Positions 25,417-33,086 of a stretch of 44,646 nt of DNA are shown here, one piece after another. Position 1 is the stretch's first letter. Each line of letters starts with the position of its first letter. Source of the stretch: Bacteroidales bacterium (lineage in GTDB: Bacteria; Bacteroidota; Bacteroidia; Bacteroidales; FEN-979); assembly GCA_014860625.1 (NCBI GenBank), contig JACZJJ010000142.1, positions 1 to 44,646 of the forward strand, given 5' to 3'. The notes beneath the pieces were generated by a model, which was not told where the DNA came from, made no database searches, and was given only the letters and a program-made list of their open reading frames with translations. The position numbers were made by a program, and so were the translations under genes.

Positions 25417-26691
25417 CTAACCTACATCATCAGGATAGAGAAACACCCGGCCTTCATAATTCATCAGCTTTGCGTAACCATCCTCATGTCCCAGGAAGTA
25501 TTCAGGCAACAAAGGGATCTTGCCTCCTCCCCCCGGGGCATCAATGACAAACTGAGGAACCGCATAACCCGACGTATGTCCGCGAAGCCCTTTGATGATC
25601 TCCAGCCCTTTGCTGATGGGTGTCCGGAAGTGACTGGAACCAGGTATCGGATCACACTGATAGAGATAATATGGTCGCACCCGGTTTTGAAGCAGTCCGT
25701 GCATCAGTTTTTTCATGACCTCCACGTTATCGTTGATCCCTTTCAGCAGCACTGTCTGGCTTCCCAGCGGGATTCCGGCATTGGCAAGCCTCTCACAAGC
25801 CTCTTTGACTTCAGGCGTGAGTTCATCGGGATGGGTGAAATGGATGCTCATGAAGAGAGGATGGTACTTCTTCAGGATATTTACCAGAGATTTTGTAATG
25901 CGTTGGGGAAGGACTACCGGAACTTTGGATCCGATCCGTATGATCTCAACATGAGGAATCTTCCTCAGTCGCGACAGGAGGTAATCGATATGAAAATCGG
26001 GCATCGTGAGGGGGTCTCCCCCCGAAACGATTACATCCCTCACTTCATGGTGCGTTTCAATATACCGGAGTCCGGCTTCCCAGGCTTTAAATCCCACATG
26101 GCATTTCTCCTTGGCAACCATGTGGGTACGGGTACAATACCTGCAATAAGCCGAGCAGAAGCCAGTAGCAAGAAACAGGACACGGTCGGGGTAACGGTGT
26201 ACAATGTTGGGCGCCGGACTGTGATGCTCTTCGGAAAGTGGGTCAAGGGTCTCTCCGGCCCCTGTTACCAGCTCTTCAAATACAGGGATAAATGCTTTTC
26301 GCAATGCATGATCCGGATCATTTTCATGGATCAGGCTCATATAGTAAGGCGTGATCCGGATGGGTAGTGTGTGGGATTTTTTCCCAACCACGCTGATTTC
26401 ATTTTCCGTGAGGTGGATGAATCGATCCAGCTGATCTGTTGTTCTGACACTGTTTTTGATCTGCCAGTGCCAATTGTTCCACTCCTTTTCCGGAAGCCCG
26501 GGATAGAAGCTATCCATAAACGCCTTCGACCGTTCAGAAATGACGGTTTTCTCTTTCTCGCTCCGCAGAGCGGTAGCTTCTGAATGAAGGTGACGGAAGG
26601 AAATGGATTGAACAGGTTTCGGTGGAGGTTCATCATCGTCCCGATTCATTAGATCGCGGACGATGCAGAGTTCATTCTCTTGTGTTTCCAT
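25417..26691 (-). CDS. kamA: Lysine 2,3-aminomutase (radical SAM, PLP)
   Basis: A 424-residue KamA-family radical SAM enzyme. The cluster-binding motif is C179-S-A-Y-C183-R-Y-C186, and the SGGDPL segment (223-228) contributes to SAM binding. The PLP-anchoring lysine is K391 in DAPGGGGK. The two aspartates that in Clostridium lysine 2,3-aminomutase hold the substrate epsilon-amine are present: D347 in YQCD and D384 in FVID. Glutamate 2,3-aminomutases replace both, so L-lysine is the likely substrate and L-beta-lysine the product. The enzyme opens the operon kamA, ATP-grasp, ATP-grasp, GNAT. Not EpmB: there is no EF-P or EpmA context and the protein is full length. Confidence 0.92.
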   Translation of the reverse strand: METQENELCIVRDLMNRDDDEPPPKPVQSISFRHLHSEATALRSEKEKTVISERSKAFMDSFYPGLPEKEWNNWHWQIKNSVRTTDQLDRFIHLTENEISVVGKKSHTLPIRITPYYMSLIHENDPDHALRKAFIPVFEELVTGAGETLDPLSEEHHSPAPNIVHRYPDRVLFLATGFCSAYCRYCTRTHMVAKEKCHVGFKAWEAGLRYIETHHEVRDVIVSGGDPLTMPDFHIDYLLSRLRKIPHVEIIRIGSKVPVVLPQRITKSLVNILKKYHPLFMSIHFTHPDELTPEVKEACERLANAGIPLGSQTVLLKGINDNVEVMKKLMHGLLQNRVRPYYLYQCDPIPGSSHFRTPISKGLEIIKGLRGHTSGYAVPQFVIDAPGGGGKIPLLPEYFLGHEDGYAKLMNYEGRVFLYPDDVG

Positions 26692-26773
26692 TTTGTGTGT
26701 TGCCCATGAAAATCATGGTGCAAATAGATGAAATTTTTAAGTACTTTCGATTCGTTATTTTAAAAAAAGTGCA

Positions 26774-26781
26774 CAAAGATA
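26774..26781 (-). promoter_or_regulatory. -7 promoter element for the kamA operon
   Basis: On the minus strand the bases read TATCTTTG, 83 nt upstream of the kamA ATG, leaving a leader of about 75-80 nt. The alpha/beta hydrolase gene diverges from the same intergenic region. Confidence 0.5.
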
Positions 26782-26800
26782 TGTTAATAAGTAATGCCCT

Positions 26801-27577
26801 ATGAAGCTTTTTTTTCGCACGTTTGGAATTGGTCATCCGCTGATCATTTTACATGGACTTTACGGCGTCTCTGACAACTGGATTACCCATGGGAAAAGAC
26901 TTGGGGAGAGCTTTCGCGTGATTATCCCCGACCTGCGCAATCATGGCCGGTCTCCTCACAACAGCAGGTTTGATTTTCCCTCTATGGAGCAGGATATCCT
27001 GGAGCTGATCGAGGAGGAGACCAACGGGGTTGTGATGCTGATGGGCCATTCACTGGGGGGCAGGATAGCGATTAACCTGGCTCTTCACCATCCGGAATTG
27101 ATAAGGAAACTGGTTGTTGTTGACATCAGTTTGAGGCAATACCCTCCGCAACGTGAACACCTGGATCTCATTGACGCCATGCGCTCCCTGGATCTCTCCT
27201 CTTCGATGAGCAGAAAGGATGCTGAAAAGCAGCTTCAGCAAAGGATCTCAAGTTTAAAATTAAGGCAATTCCTGATGAAGAACCTGTACTGGAGAGAACG
27301 GGGACTGCTTGGATGGCGATTGAACCTTCCGGTGATCAGCGAAAGTTTGCCAGCTCTTTTCGATGGGGGACCGGCGCCAGGGACGTACTCCGGTCCTGCG
27401 CTGTTTATCCGGGGAGGAGAGTCAGATTACATCCGTGAGGAAGATCTTCCAGCCATCTATGAGAAATTCCCCGGAGCTACCGTGAGAACCATTCTGGGGG
27501 CTACCCATTGGGTTCATGCCGATAATCCCGGGGAATTTTTTCAGGCTGTCTCCTCCTTCCTGGAGACAGATCAATAG
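26801..27577 (+). CDS. Alpha/beta hydrolase (YbfF-type esterase)
   Basis: A 258-residue cytoplasmic serine hydrolase. The oxyanion/His-Gly segment is LIILHGLYGVSDNW near residue 13-26; the nucleophile elbow GHSLGG is near 82-87 with Ser84; the acid is likely the Asp in IRGGESDYI near 203; the catalytic His is in ATHWVHADNP near 238. The set PDLRNHGRSPHN is typical of YbfF-like esterases. Substrate unknown. Its 3' end overlaps the convergent downstream gene by 7 bp. It diverges from kamA. Confidence 0.9.
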   Translation: MKLFFRTFGIGHPLIILHGLYGVSDNWITHGKRLGESFRVIIPDLRNHGRSPHNSRFDFPSMEQDILELIEEETNGVVMLMGHSLGGRIAINLALHHPELIRKLVVVDISLRQYPPQREHLDLIDAMRSLDLSSSMSRKDAEKQLQQRISSLKLRQFLMKNLYWRERGLLGWRLNLPVISESLPALFDGGPAPGTYSGPALFIRGGESDYIREEDLPAIYEKFPGATVRTILGATHWVHADNPGEFFQAVSSFLETDQ

Positions 27578-28512
27578 CGCTCCACCTTCAGACTGGATAC
27601 TGCCGATTCAATCTTCAGGATGATGGTGTTGGTTCCTTCCGGAAAATTGGCGGTCTGATAAACCCCATCTCCTTTGCTGACAAACCCTTCAAAATCACGA
27701 CTTACCAGAACCGATTCGGAGTGGATCTCGCAGGCTGATTGTTTGGGGATTCGTACTTCAAGGGATGCAGCACCAGCACTGTAAGTCATGTAAGTTAACG
27801 GCTGAAGCGACCCCAGCTTGATCTCCAATGAAGCCGCACCTGCTTCGATCCTGACTGTGTCAATTTTAAATTCACTCAGATCCATATTTACAGAGGCTGC
27901 CCCAATATCGAAGTCAAGGTCCCAAACCATGTCGCGGTTAAGGCTGATCTCCACATTGTTTTTCTTGACTCTCCTGACTTTCGGGTTTTTCTCAAGACTG
28001 ATATTGATATGGGTCTTTCCGTCAACCTTATTTGCTGTCATGGAATAATCGCCAATATCACCCTCTTTCCTGAACGAAAGCATCTCAGATGTTTCACCAT
28101 CTATCTTGAATTTTCCGGCAGCGGCATCCATCTTCAGGAGCGCTTTATGCGGGACGCTGTCCATATCAACGGTTAGAATCTGCGTACTGTATGAGAAGGT
28201 TCTCTTACTGTTCCTGTCATCTTCATCCCAGTCGTCAGACCATGTCCAGTCGTTGTCGTGAATCGAAAACGACCATCGGGGTTCAGTTATCTGGTTGAAG
28301 AATATAAAGGAGAGAGCAATGAAGGCGATTACGAGGACAAACTTCATGAAATCCTTGATTGGGAGAATGGAAATGCCCCAGAAGATAAAAATGAGTGGCC
28401 ACATACGCCAGATGCTTACCCAGTGGAAGTCGAGCCAGCCGAAATTGCTGAAGAGAAACATGAGCCCAATCGCAATGAGGATCAGTGCCCAGAATAGATT
28501 GCGGAATTTCAT
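27571..28512 (-). CDS. Membrane protein with LiaF-like TM region (DUF5668) and C-terminal toastrack/DUF4097-like domain
   Basis: The 313-residue protein has three or four short membrane helices in the first 85 residues (GLMFLFSNFGWL, WPLIFIFWGISIL, FVLVIAFIALSFIFF), the pattern of the DUF5668/LiaI-LiaF TM unit. A linker of Asp/Trp residues follows, then a repetitive all-beta domain (about 110-313) with GAASVNMDLSEF, GAASLEIKLG and GAASLEVRIP. These repeated GAAS-turns mark the LiaF/DUF4097 toastrack family, which senses or scaffolds envelope stress. It is co-transcribed with the PspC protein 11 bp upstream, a combination typical of envelope-stress modules. Confidence 0.85.
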   Translation of the reverse strand: MKFRNLFWALILIAIGLMFLFSNFGWLDFHWVSIWRMWPLIFIFWGISILPIKDFMKFVLVIAFIALSFIFFNQITEPRWSFSIHDNDWTWSDDWDEDDRNSKRTFSYSTQILTVDMDSVPHKALLKMDAAAGKFKIDGETSEMLSFRKEGDIGDYSMTANKVDGKTHINISLEKNPKVRRVKKNNVEISLNRDMVWDLDFDIGAASVNMDLSEFKIDTVRIEAGAASLEIKLGSLQPLTYMTYSAGAASLEVRIPKQSACEIHSESVLVSRDFEGFVSKGDGVYQTANFPEGTNTIILKIESAVSSLKVERY

Positions 28513-28523
28513 AACTGTTTGGT

Positions 28524-28961
28524 TTAATCTTGTTTCTTTGAAGGCTTGCCATATGCATTGAAAAGCAGGGCAACACCGATAACAATCAGGATAATGGGCC
28601 AGAGATCTCCGAAATCAAGTTGGGGAATAAACTGGTCGGCCAGGAAAATTGCTCCAAGTGTGATCAGGACTAACCCTCCGATGAGGTTCCCTTTTTGTTT
28701 GGATTCCTGAGTTGATTTTTTTGGTGTTTCTTGTGATTCCATGGTTGTTGTGTTTTGGGTTTGATTACTTTCTCTTGGACCTTCAGGTGTAACGATCCAG
28801 AGGATGATGTAAATGAGGACAGCACCACCTCCCACGATTGCGAAGATTACGAAAAGCAACCTTACAAGTAGTGGATCAAGCTTAAAATAATTGGCGAGCC
28901 CGGAAGCCACACCACCTATCACTCTGTCGGTAGTACTTCTGTAGAGACGTTTTGGTTCCAT
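28524..28961 (-). CDS. PspC domain protein with C-terminal LiaF-like TM segment
   Basis: A 145-residue inner-membrane protein. Residues 1-62 are a PspC domain: RLYRSTTDRVIGGVASGLANYF then a long hydrophobic helix ending in LWIVTPEGP. A Thr/Ser/Gln-rich linker (65-92) is followed by two more short membrane segments (GGLVLITLGAIFL and PIILIVIGVALLF) of the DUF5668 type. PspC proteins mediate responses to membrane stress. It is transcribed with the next gene on the minus strand, from a TACTTTTG -7 element at 28990-28997. Confidence 0.9.
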   Translation of the reverse strand: MEPKRLYRSTTDRVIGGVASGLANYFKLDPLLVRLLFVIFAIVGGGAVLIYIILWIVTPEGPRESNQTQNTTTMESQETPKKSTQESKQKGNLIGGLVLITLGAIFLADQFIPQLDFGDLWPIILIVIGVALLFNAYGKPSKKQD

Positions 28962-28989
28962 AATTGGAGCTGTTTTTTTGTTTGTGCAT

Positions 28990-28997
28990 CAAAAGTA
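28990..28997 (-). promoter_or_regulatory. -7 promoter element for the PspC operon
   Basis: On the minus strand TACTTTTG matches TAnnTTTG and lies 29 nt upstream of the ATG at 28961. Confidence 0.5.
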
Positions 28998-29080
28998 TTG
29001 TGGAATGGGCGGAGCCGCAACATATCTCCGTTTAGTGCCGGGATTATCCCGTTTAACAGGGGGAATTAATCGTTTAGAAG

Positions 29081-29908
29081 TCAGTCCTCCTCTTTCACTG
29101 CCAGCTGTTTCCTGTCGTGGATCCTGCCGGAGACGCCAACACTGAATTCGAACAGCAGGTAGAGTGGGATGGCTACGATCAGTTGTGAAAAGATATCAGG
29201 GCTGGGAGTAATAACCCCTGCGATGATCAGAATCGCAATCAGGGTGTGTTTCCTGTATTTTTTAAGGTATGCCGGCGTAATGATACCCGCTTTGGTGAGG
29301 AAGATCACCACGATAGGCAGCTCAAAGAGGAGCCCCATCAGCAGTGTCATCATCGTGACAGATCCGGTGTATGACGAGAGTGCGATCTGGTTTATGACCA
29401 TCTCACTTACCTGGTAACCTCCCAGAAAGTTAACCATCAGCGGAACGACAATAAAGTAAGAGAAGAGGATTCCTGTCAAAAAGAGGAGAGAGATCACGAA
29501 AACCCCTCCGCGGGCGCTTTGTACCTCGACAGCCGTAAGCCCCGGCTTGATGAATCTCCAGAATTGATAAACTACAAACGGCATGGCAACAATCAGCCCG
29601 GCAACAAAGGAGATCGTCATGTGCGACATGAACTGTCCGGCCAGACTGATATTGATGATTTGAAATGAGGATGGGTCGATGCAGAGGGATGTCATCGAAG
29701 TGACTTCGGCCAGTTTGCAAAGAAACCGGTAGGTGATAAAGGTTTTCTCCTTAGGTGCAAGTAAAATATGGTCGAACAAAATCTCTTTATAGACAAAGGC
29801 TACGATGCCGCATGCTGCAATCGCTACAACGCTCCATATCAGGGTGCTCCGGAGTTCATCCAGGTGCTCCCAGAAAGTCATTTCACGAACATCCTTCGTT
29901 TTACTCAT
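29081..29908 (-). CDS. tatC: Twin-arginine translocase subunit TatC
   Basis: TatC is the signal-recognition subunit of the Tat system for folded proteins. The 275-residue protein starts MSKTKDVREMTFWEHLDELR, the conserved cytoplasmic N-terminus with the FxEHLxELR motif and essential Glu. Six membrane helices follow. The conserved loop PFVVYQFWRFIKPGLTAVE near 125-143 is present, and so is the GIITPAYLKKYRKHTL loop. The larger periplasmic loop between TM1 and TM2 (about 40-90) is longer than in E. coli, as in other Bacteroidota. tatA lies 8 kb away on the same strand. Its start codon sits within a heptamer array, so the ribosome-binding region is made of repeat sequence. Confidence 0.95.
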   Translation of the reverse strand: MSKTKDVREMTFWEHLDELRSTLIWSVVAIAACGIVAFVYKEILFDHILLAPKEKTFITYRFLCKLAEVTSMTSLCIDPSSFQIINISLAGQFMSHMTISFVAGLIVAMPFVVYQFWRFIKPGLTAVEVQSARGGVFVISLLFLTGILFSYFIVVPLMVNFLGGYQVSEMVINQIALSSYTGSVTMMTLLMGLLFELPIVVIFLTKAGIITPAYLKKYRKHTLIAILIIAGVITPSPDIFSQLIVAIPLYLLFEFSVGVSGRIHDRKQLAVKEED

Positions 29909-29942
29909 TACTCATTAGTCACGGATCACGGGTCACGGGTCA
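29901..29942. repeat. Heptamer array of six NNNNTCA units across the tatC start
   Basis: Six 7-nt units end in TCA: TTACTCA twice, TTAGTCA, CGGATCA and CGGGTCA twice. The tatC start codon (29906-29908) and its first two codons lie inside the array; the rest forms the leader. Confidence 0.75.
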
Positions 29943-29978
29943 CCTCTTCAAAATTAATCATTTCGGGATATAAAACGC

Positions 29979-29986
29979 TAACTTTG
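29979..29986 (+). promoter_or_regulatory. -7 promoter element for the flavodoxin-like gene
   Basis: TAACTTTG matches TAnnTTTG and ends 18 nt before the ATG at 30005. Confidence 0.5.
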
Positions 29987-30004
29987 CACCAGCAAAAAAT
30001 TACG

Positions 30005-30481
30005 ATGGCCACACTGATCATCTACATGACCTCTCATGGTTGTGCTGAGAAAGCTGCTGGGATGATCCGGGAAATGCTGCCAGGAGAGGCAACCCTGATC
30101 AATCTGGAGAATTTCGAGCCTCCTCCCCTGGAAAAATTTGACAAGGTTATCATAGGTGGTTCGATACGAATTGGCAGTATCCAGAAGAAGATCAGGAAAT
30201 TCTGCGAGAAGAACTTGGAGCAGCTGCTAACGAAGAAGACAGGATTATACATTTGCTGCATGTTCGAAGGCGATACGGCGATTGAGCAGTTCAACAAAGC
30301 TTTCCCGGAGCCCTTACGCAAAAACTCAATCGTTACCGGCCTTTTTGGCGGCGAACTGGAGTTTGAGAAAATGAATGCCTTTGAGCGAATGATCATCAAG
30401 CAGGTAGCCAACATCTCCGTCGACGTCTCAAAATTCAACCAGCAAGCTGTGAAGGAGTTTGCACAGAGGATGACTGGATGA
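30005..30481 (+). CDS. Flavodoxin-fold protein (HemG-type)
   Basis: A 158-residue protein with the flavodoxin start TLIIYMTSHGCAEKAAGMI (FMN phosphate loop, residues 3-21), then FDKVIIGGSIRIGSIQKKIRKF near 45-66, the pattern seen in HemG-like protoporphyrinogen oxidases and related flavodoxin-domain proteins (the GGSIRIG loop). A pair of adjacent Cys occurs in LYICCMF. Protoporphyrinogen oxidation is possible but unproven. The start at 30005 follows a TAACTTTG element; the longer in-frame opening at 29768 overlaps tatC and is rejected. The last residues RMTG and the stop derive from the following octamer array. Confidence 0.85.
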   Translation: MATLIIYMTSHGCAEKAAGMIREMLPGEATLINLENFEPPPLEKFDKVIIGGSIRIGSIQKKIRKFCEKNLEQLLTKKTGLYICCMFEGDTAIEQFNKAFPEPLRKNSIVTGLFGGELEFEKMNAFERMIIKQVANISVDVSKFNQQAVKEFAQRMTG

Positions 30482-30526
30482 CTGGATGACTGGATGACTG
30501 GATGACTGGATCACTGGATCACTGGA
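30471..30526. repeat. Octamer array, seven copies of TGACTGGA
   Basis: Five perfect TGACTGGA units and two TCACTGGA variants in direct tandem. The first two units encode the C-terminus and TGA stop of the flavodoxin-like gene. Confidence 0.92.
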
Positions 30527-30544
30527 TATTTATCGCTATTTACG

Positions 30545-30691
30545 TCCTTCTTCCTTCTTCCTTATTCCTTCTTCCTTCGTCCTTCTTCCTTCGTCCTTCT
30601 TCCTTCTTCCTTCTTCCTTCTTCCTTCTTCCTTCTTCCTTCTTCCTTCTTCCTTCTTCCTTCTTCCCTCGTCCCTCGTCCCTCGTCCCTCA
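30545..30691. repeat. Heptamer array, 21 units of TCCTTCT and variants
   Basis: Exactly 147 bp and 21 consecutive 7-nt units: mostly TCCTTCT, with TCCTTAT and TCCTTCG interspersed, changing to TCCCTCG near the right end and TCCCTCA as the last unit. The final TCA is the stop codon (TGA on the minus strand) of the isochorismatase gene. It is strongly purine/pyrimidine asymmetric and could form triplex-like DNA. Confidence 0.95.
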
Positions 30692-31282
30692 CTGCGTATT
30701 CTCCAGCAGCAACTTGATCGCATCCCAGGAGATGGTACTGGTGAATTCCTGAACGGCTTTGGTCAGGTCGGCATCGTGGCTGAGCAGGGCGTTCTTCAGC
30801 ATGAACACCTCGTAATCGTGGTCGTTGGCGCCGATGTAGGTTGCCAGTACACAGCCTGTTGCACTCAGTCCGCACAGAAACAGTGTGTTGATTCCCCTGG
30901 CCTGCAGGAGGCTGTCGAGGTTGGTTTTGGTAAAGGCGTTTCCGTAGGTCTTGATCACCATGGGATCGCTCTCTTCAATCTTGAACACGGTGTCGAAGGC
31001 AAATCCCTCGCTTCCCGGTTCGGGGCCATAATCGGGATCGCTGTGATAAACACGGATCACGGGGAGCTTGAAATGACGGAAAAGCATCATGTACCAGTTG
31101 ATGTATTGAGGAGCATCTTTCACATCTTTTTCCGCCATCATCGGCATGAACTGATTCTGAACATCGATCAGGATCAGAGCCGGTTTCATTGGTGTTTTTT
31201 CGGGTTGATCCCCTTCACTCTCCTGGGCAAACACAGGGACAACAAGGAGGGTGATCATGAACAGGCAAAAGAATTTTTTCAT
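30689..31282 (-). CDS. Secreted isochorismatase-like cysteine hydrolase
   Basis: A 197-residue isochorismatase-superfamily hydrolase. The catalytic triad is visible: Asp in ALILIDVQNQF near residue 40, Lys in MVIKTYGNAF near 112 and the nucleophile Cys in LCGLSATGCVLAT near 145. The family includes nicotinamidases, isochorismatases and other amidases. Here the protein has a signal peptide (MKKFFCLFMITLLVVPVFAQ), which is uncommon for this mostly cytoplasmic family. The ATG at 31282 begins the signal peptide; the upstream TTG/ATG extension is not used. The stop codon is the last triplet of the 21-unit heptamer array. Substrate unknown. Confidence 0.88.
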   Translation of the reverse strand: MKKFFCLFMITLLVVPVFAQESEGDQPEKTPMKPALILIDVQNQFMPMMAEKDVKDAPQYINWYMMLFRHFKLPVIRVYHSDPDYGPEPGSEGFAFDTVFKIEESDPMVIKTYGNAFTKTNLDSLLQARGINTLFLCGLSATGCVLATYIGANDHDYEVFMLKNALLSHDADLTKAVQEFTSTISWDAIKLLLENTQ

Positions 31283-31404
31283 AATGCTATGGGTTTTGGC
31301 TGTGACAAGATTACATGATTCACGCAACAAGTGCAAACAGAATTGGCAAAGACCGAACATTCCTCTGCAACCGGATCAAACTTATCGGTAAACCAGCAAG
31401 CAAA

Positions 31405-33045
31405 TTATCTGGCAATGATCAGTTTTCGATTAACAGGACCTGTATCGGTTTGGATAGAGATAATATAGCTCCCGGATGCCATTGCTGGTAACCTGATCCG
31501 TTTGGTTCTTACCTCCTCAGACTTTTCGGAATACCGGATAACACCCAGCATATCGATAATCCGGACCTCAGAAAATGGTATCGATGATTCAACCTCAAAG
31601 AAGTCTGATGCAGGGTTGGGATTGATCGTTACATCTTGTCCACCCTGTTTTTCGGGAAGACCCGTCCAACATCCCATCCACTCGGTATGGTTGGAGGGTT
31701 GGGATTCACTAGAATCTGCAAATACCGCAGTTACATAATATACACCCATGCAAGGGACTGCGTCGGTGTAAAAGGTATCAATAACCGGTTCGGAATTCCT
31801 TTTAACAAACTGCCTTGCAGAGCTATCATTCCCAAATTCTGACCAATATATATTGTACCCAAGGAGGATTGTGCTATCTGGGTTCATGTATACGCCATCG
31901 AAGATTACTTCAGCATTGACTCTTATTAAAAACACACCAGGGACAGTCCCGGCAACCACACTCATATGTTCCCAATCAGTTCCATCATAATACCAGGCCA
32001 GGTTGGCGCTAGCATATGGCCCATTCTCATCGTACCCAAAGAAATTTGTGCCTACTGAAAGCATGTCAAATTTTACCATGGCATAAAACGGGCCATTGAA
32101 CGGTATGGGATCCAGTGGAATGTTCATCCAGTATTCAGAGGGAGTGGTAAAAGGGTCGGAAGAGCCCACGAGATTCCGGGCACCATCGAAAATATCTATT
32201 GTCAATCCGGGAGCGCCCCATCCCCATCCGAACCATACGTCTACACTCTGCAATACTCCCGAAATATTTTGATCTATGGGAAATTCATTCCCAAGCCAGG
32301 CAAGGTAGCCCGGATTTATCGCCCAGCCATTTTCAGCTGTACCATCATCAAAGCTGAATTCCATTACTTCCGAAGTCGGATTGCATCTTGGTGGGTCCCA
32401 GATCAGGTAGTGATAGCAGGTTGAAGCGGTCCAAGAACAATAACCCCAGATACTATAGTGTTCCAAATTAGCAGGTGTCTTGTGCTCACTGGTAATCTGT
32501 ATATTATCTATGTACCAGCCAGTAACTGACGGGGAATAACTCCCATAAGCGTAGAACCTTATTCTAAAAAGATCTCCCTCAACGAAAGAGAGATCAAGGG
32601 AAATTGGATCCCAGGAAAAACTATTGGAATTCACGCATGTGAATGCCGTACGAGTGTTAGAATCCTTGACAAGTTCCACCCTGAACTTCTCCAACCCTGT
32701 TGGGTTGGCACTCTCCAGCTTGAGGTCGAACTCCAGGAAGATCTCGTCGCAGGTGAGCTGGGTTGCGTCGAACCAGGGCGACTCCAGCATGTATAGGTAG
32801 GTAGAGTTGGAAGGATAACCAGGGAAAGCGGCACAGGGTTCCGGGTTGCCTTCATTGGTCAGGATGGTCCAGTTGCCCTGCATGTACGGGAAACTCCATC
32901 CGTTGGTATCGAAACTACCCGATTCCCAGGTTTCGATGAAAGGGATTTGTTTGATGGTATCGGGAAACTGTGCATATACAGCTGTTCTGGAGATGCCTGT
33001 AAAAGCTGAAATAATACAAGTCAGAAGGATATATAAAGGCTTCAT
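31405..33045 (-). CDS. T9SS-secreted protein with choice-of-anchor J/MAM-like domain
   Basis: A 546-residue exported protein: signal peptide (MKPLYILLTCIISAFTGISRTAVYAQ), an N-terminal beta-sandwich (residues 30-190) of the choice-of-anchor J/MAM type (IPFIETWESGSFDTNGW, then WYIDNIQI), a second beta region with an FSDDG-like FSFDDGTAENGWA motif (about 230-380), a fibronectin-like segment, and a C-terminal T9SS type A sorting domain starting VTINPNPASDFFEVESS and ending VNRKLIIAR. Such domains direct secretion across the outer membrane by the Por system and surface attachment. Function is probably extracellular binding or adhesion. Promoter element TATATTTG at 33068-33075. Confidence 0.9.
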   Translation of the reverse strand: MKPLYILLTCIISAFTGISRTAVYAQFPDTIKQIPFIETWESGSFDTNGWSFPYMQGNWTILTNEGNPEPCAAFPGYPSNSTYLYMLESPWFDATQLTCDEIFLEFDLKLESANPTGLEKFRVELVKDSNTRTAFTCVNSNSFSWDPISLDLSFVEGDLFRIRFYAYGSYSPSVTGWYIDNIQITSEHKTPANLEHYSIWGYCSWTASTCYHYLIWDPPRCNPTSEVMEFSFDDGTAENGWAINPGYLAWLGNEFPIDQNISGVLQSVDVWFGWGWGAPGLTIDIFDGARNLVGSSDPFTTPSEYWMNIPLDPIPFNGPFYAMVKFDMLSVGTNFFGYDENGPYASANLAWYYDGTDWEHMSVVAGTVPGVFLIRVNAEVIFDGVYMNPDSTILLGYNIYWSEFGNDSSARQFVKRNSEPVIDTFYTDAVPCMGVYYVTAVFADSSESQPSNHTEWMGCWTGLPEKQGGQDVTINPNPASDFFEVESSIPFSEVRIIDMLGVIRYSEKSEEVRTKRIRLPAMASGSYIISIQTDTGPVNRKLIIAR

Positions 33046-33067
33046 GTTAGTTGGAATATATTAGGTA

Positions 33068-33075
33068 CAAATATA
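33068..33075 (-). promoter_or_regulatory. -7 promoter element for the T9SS protein gene
   Basis: On the minus strand TATATTTG, full consensus, 22 nt upstream of the ATG at 33045. Confidence 0.55.
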
Positions 33076-33086
33076 CATTCGTTTAG

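Noticed and set aside
25486-26367. A 293-codon plus-strand frame antisense to kamA.
   Set aside because: It lies wholly opposite a gene with intact catalytic motifs and shows no domain; typical shadow of a GC-moderate coding region.
30471-30691. Short tandem units resembling a CRISPR array.
   Set aside because: The units are 7-8 nt with no spacers, and no cas genes are present.
30502-30717. Plus-strand open frame of 71 residues made of a repeated LLPSSFF pattern, and its minus-strand counterpart with KKEEGRR repeats.
   Set aside because: Both are translations of the 21-unit TCCTTCT array; a 7-nt unit without stops opens several frames. No domain or start context.
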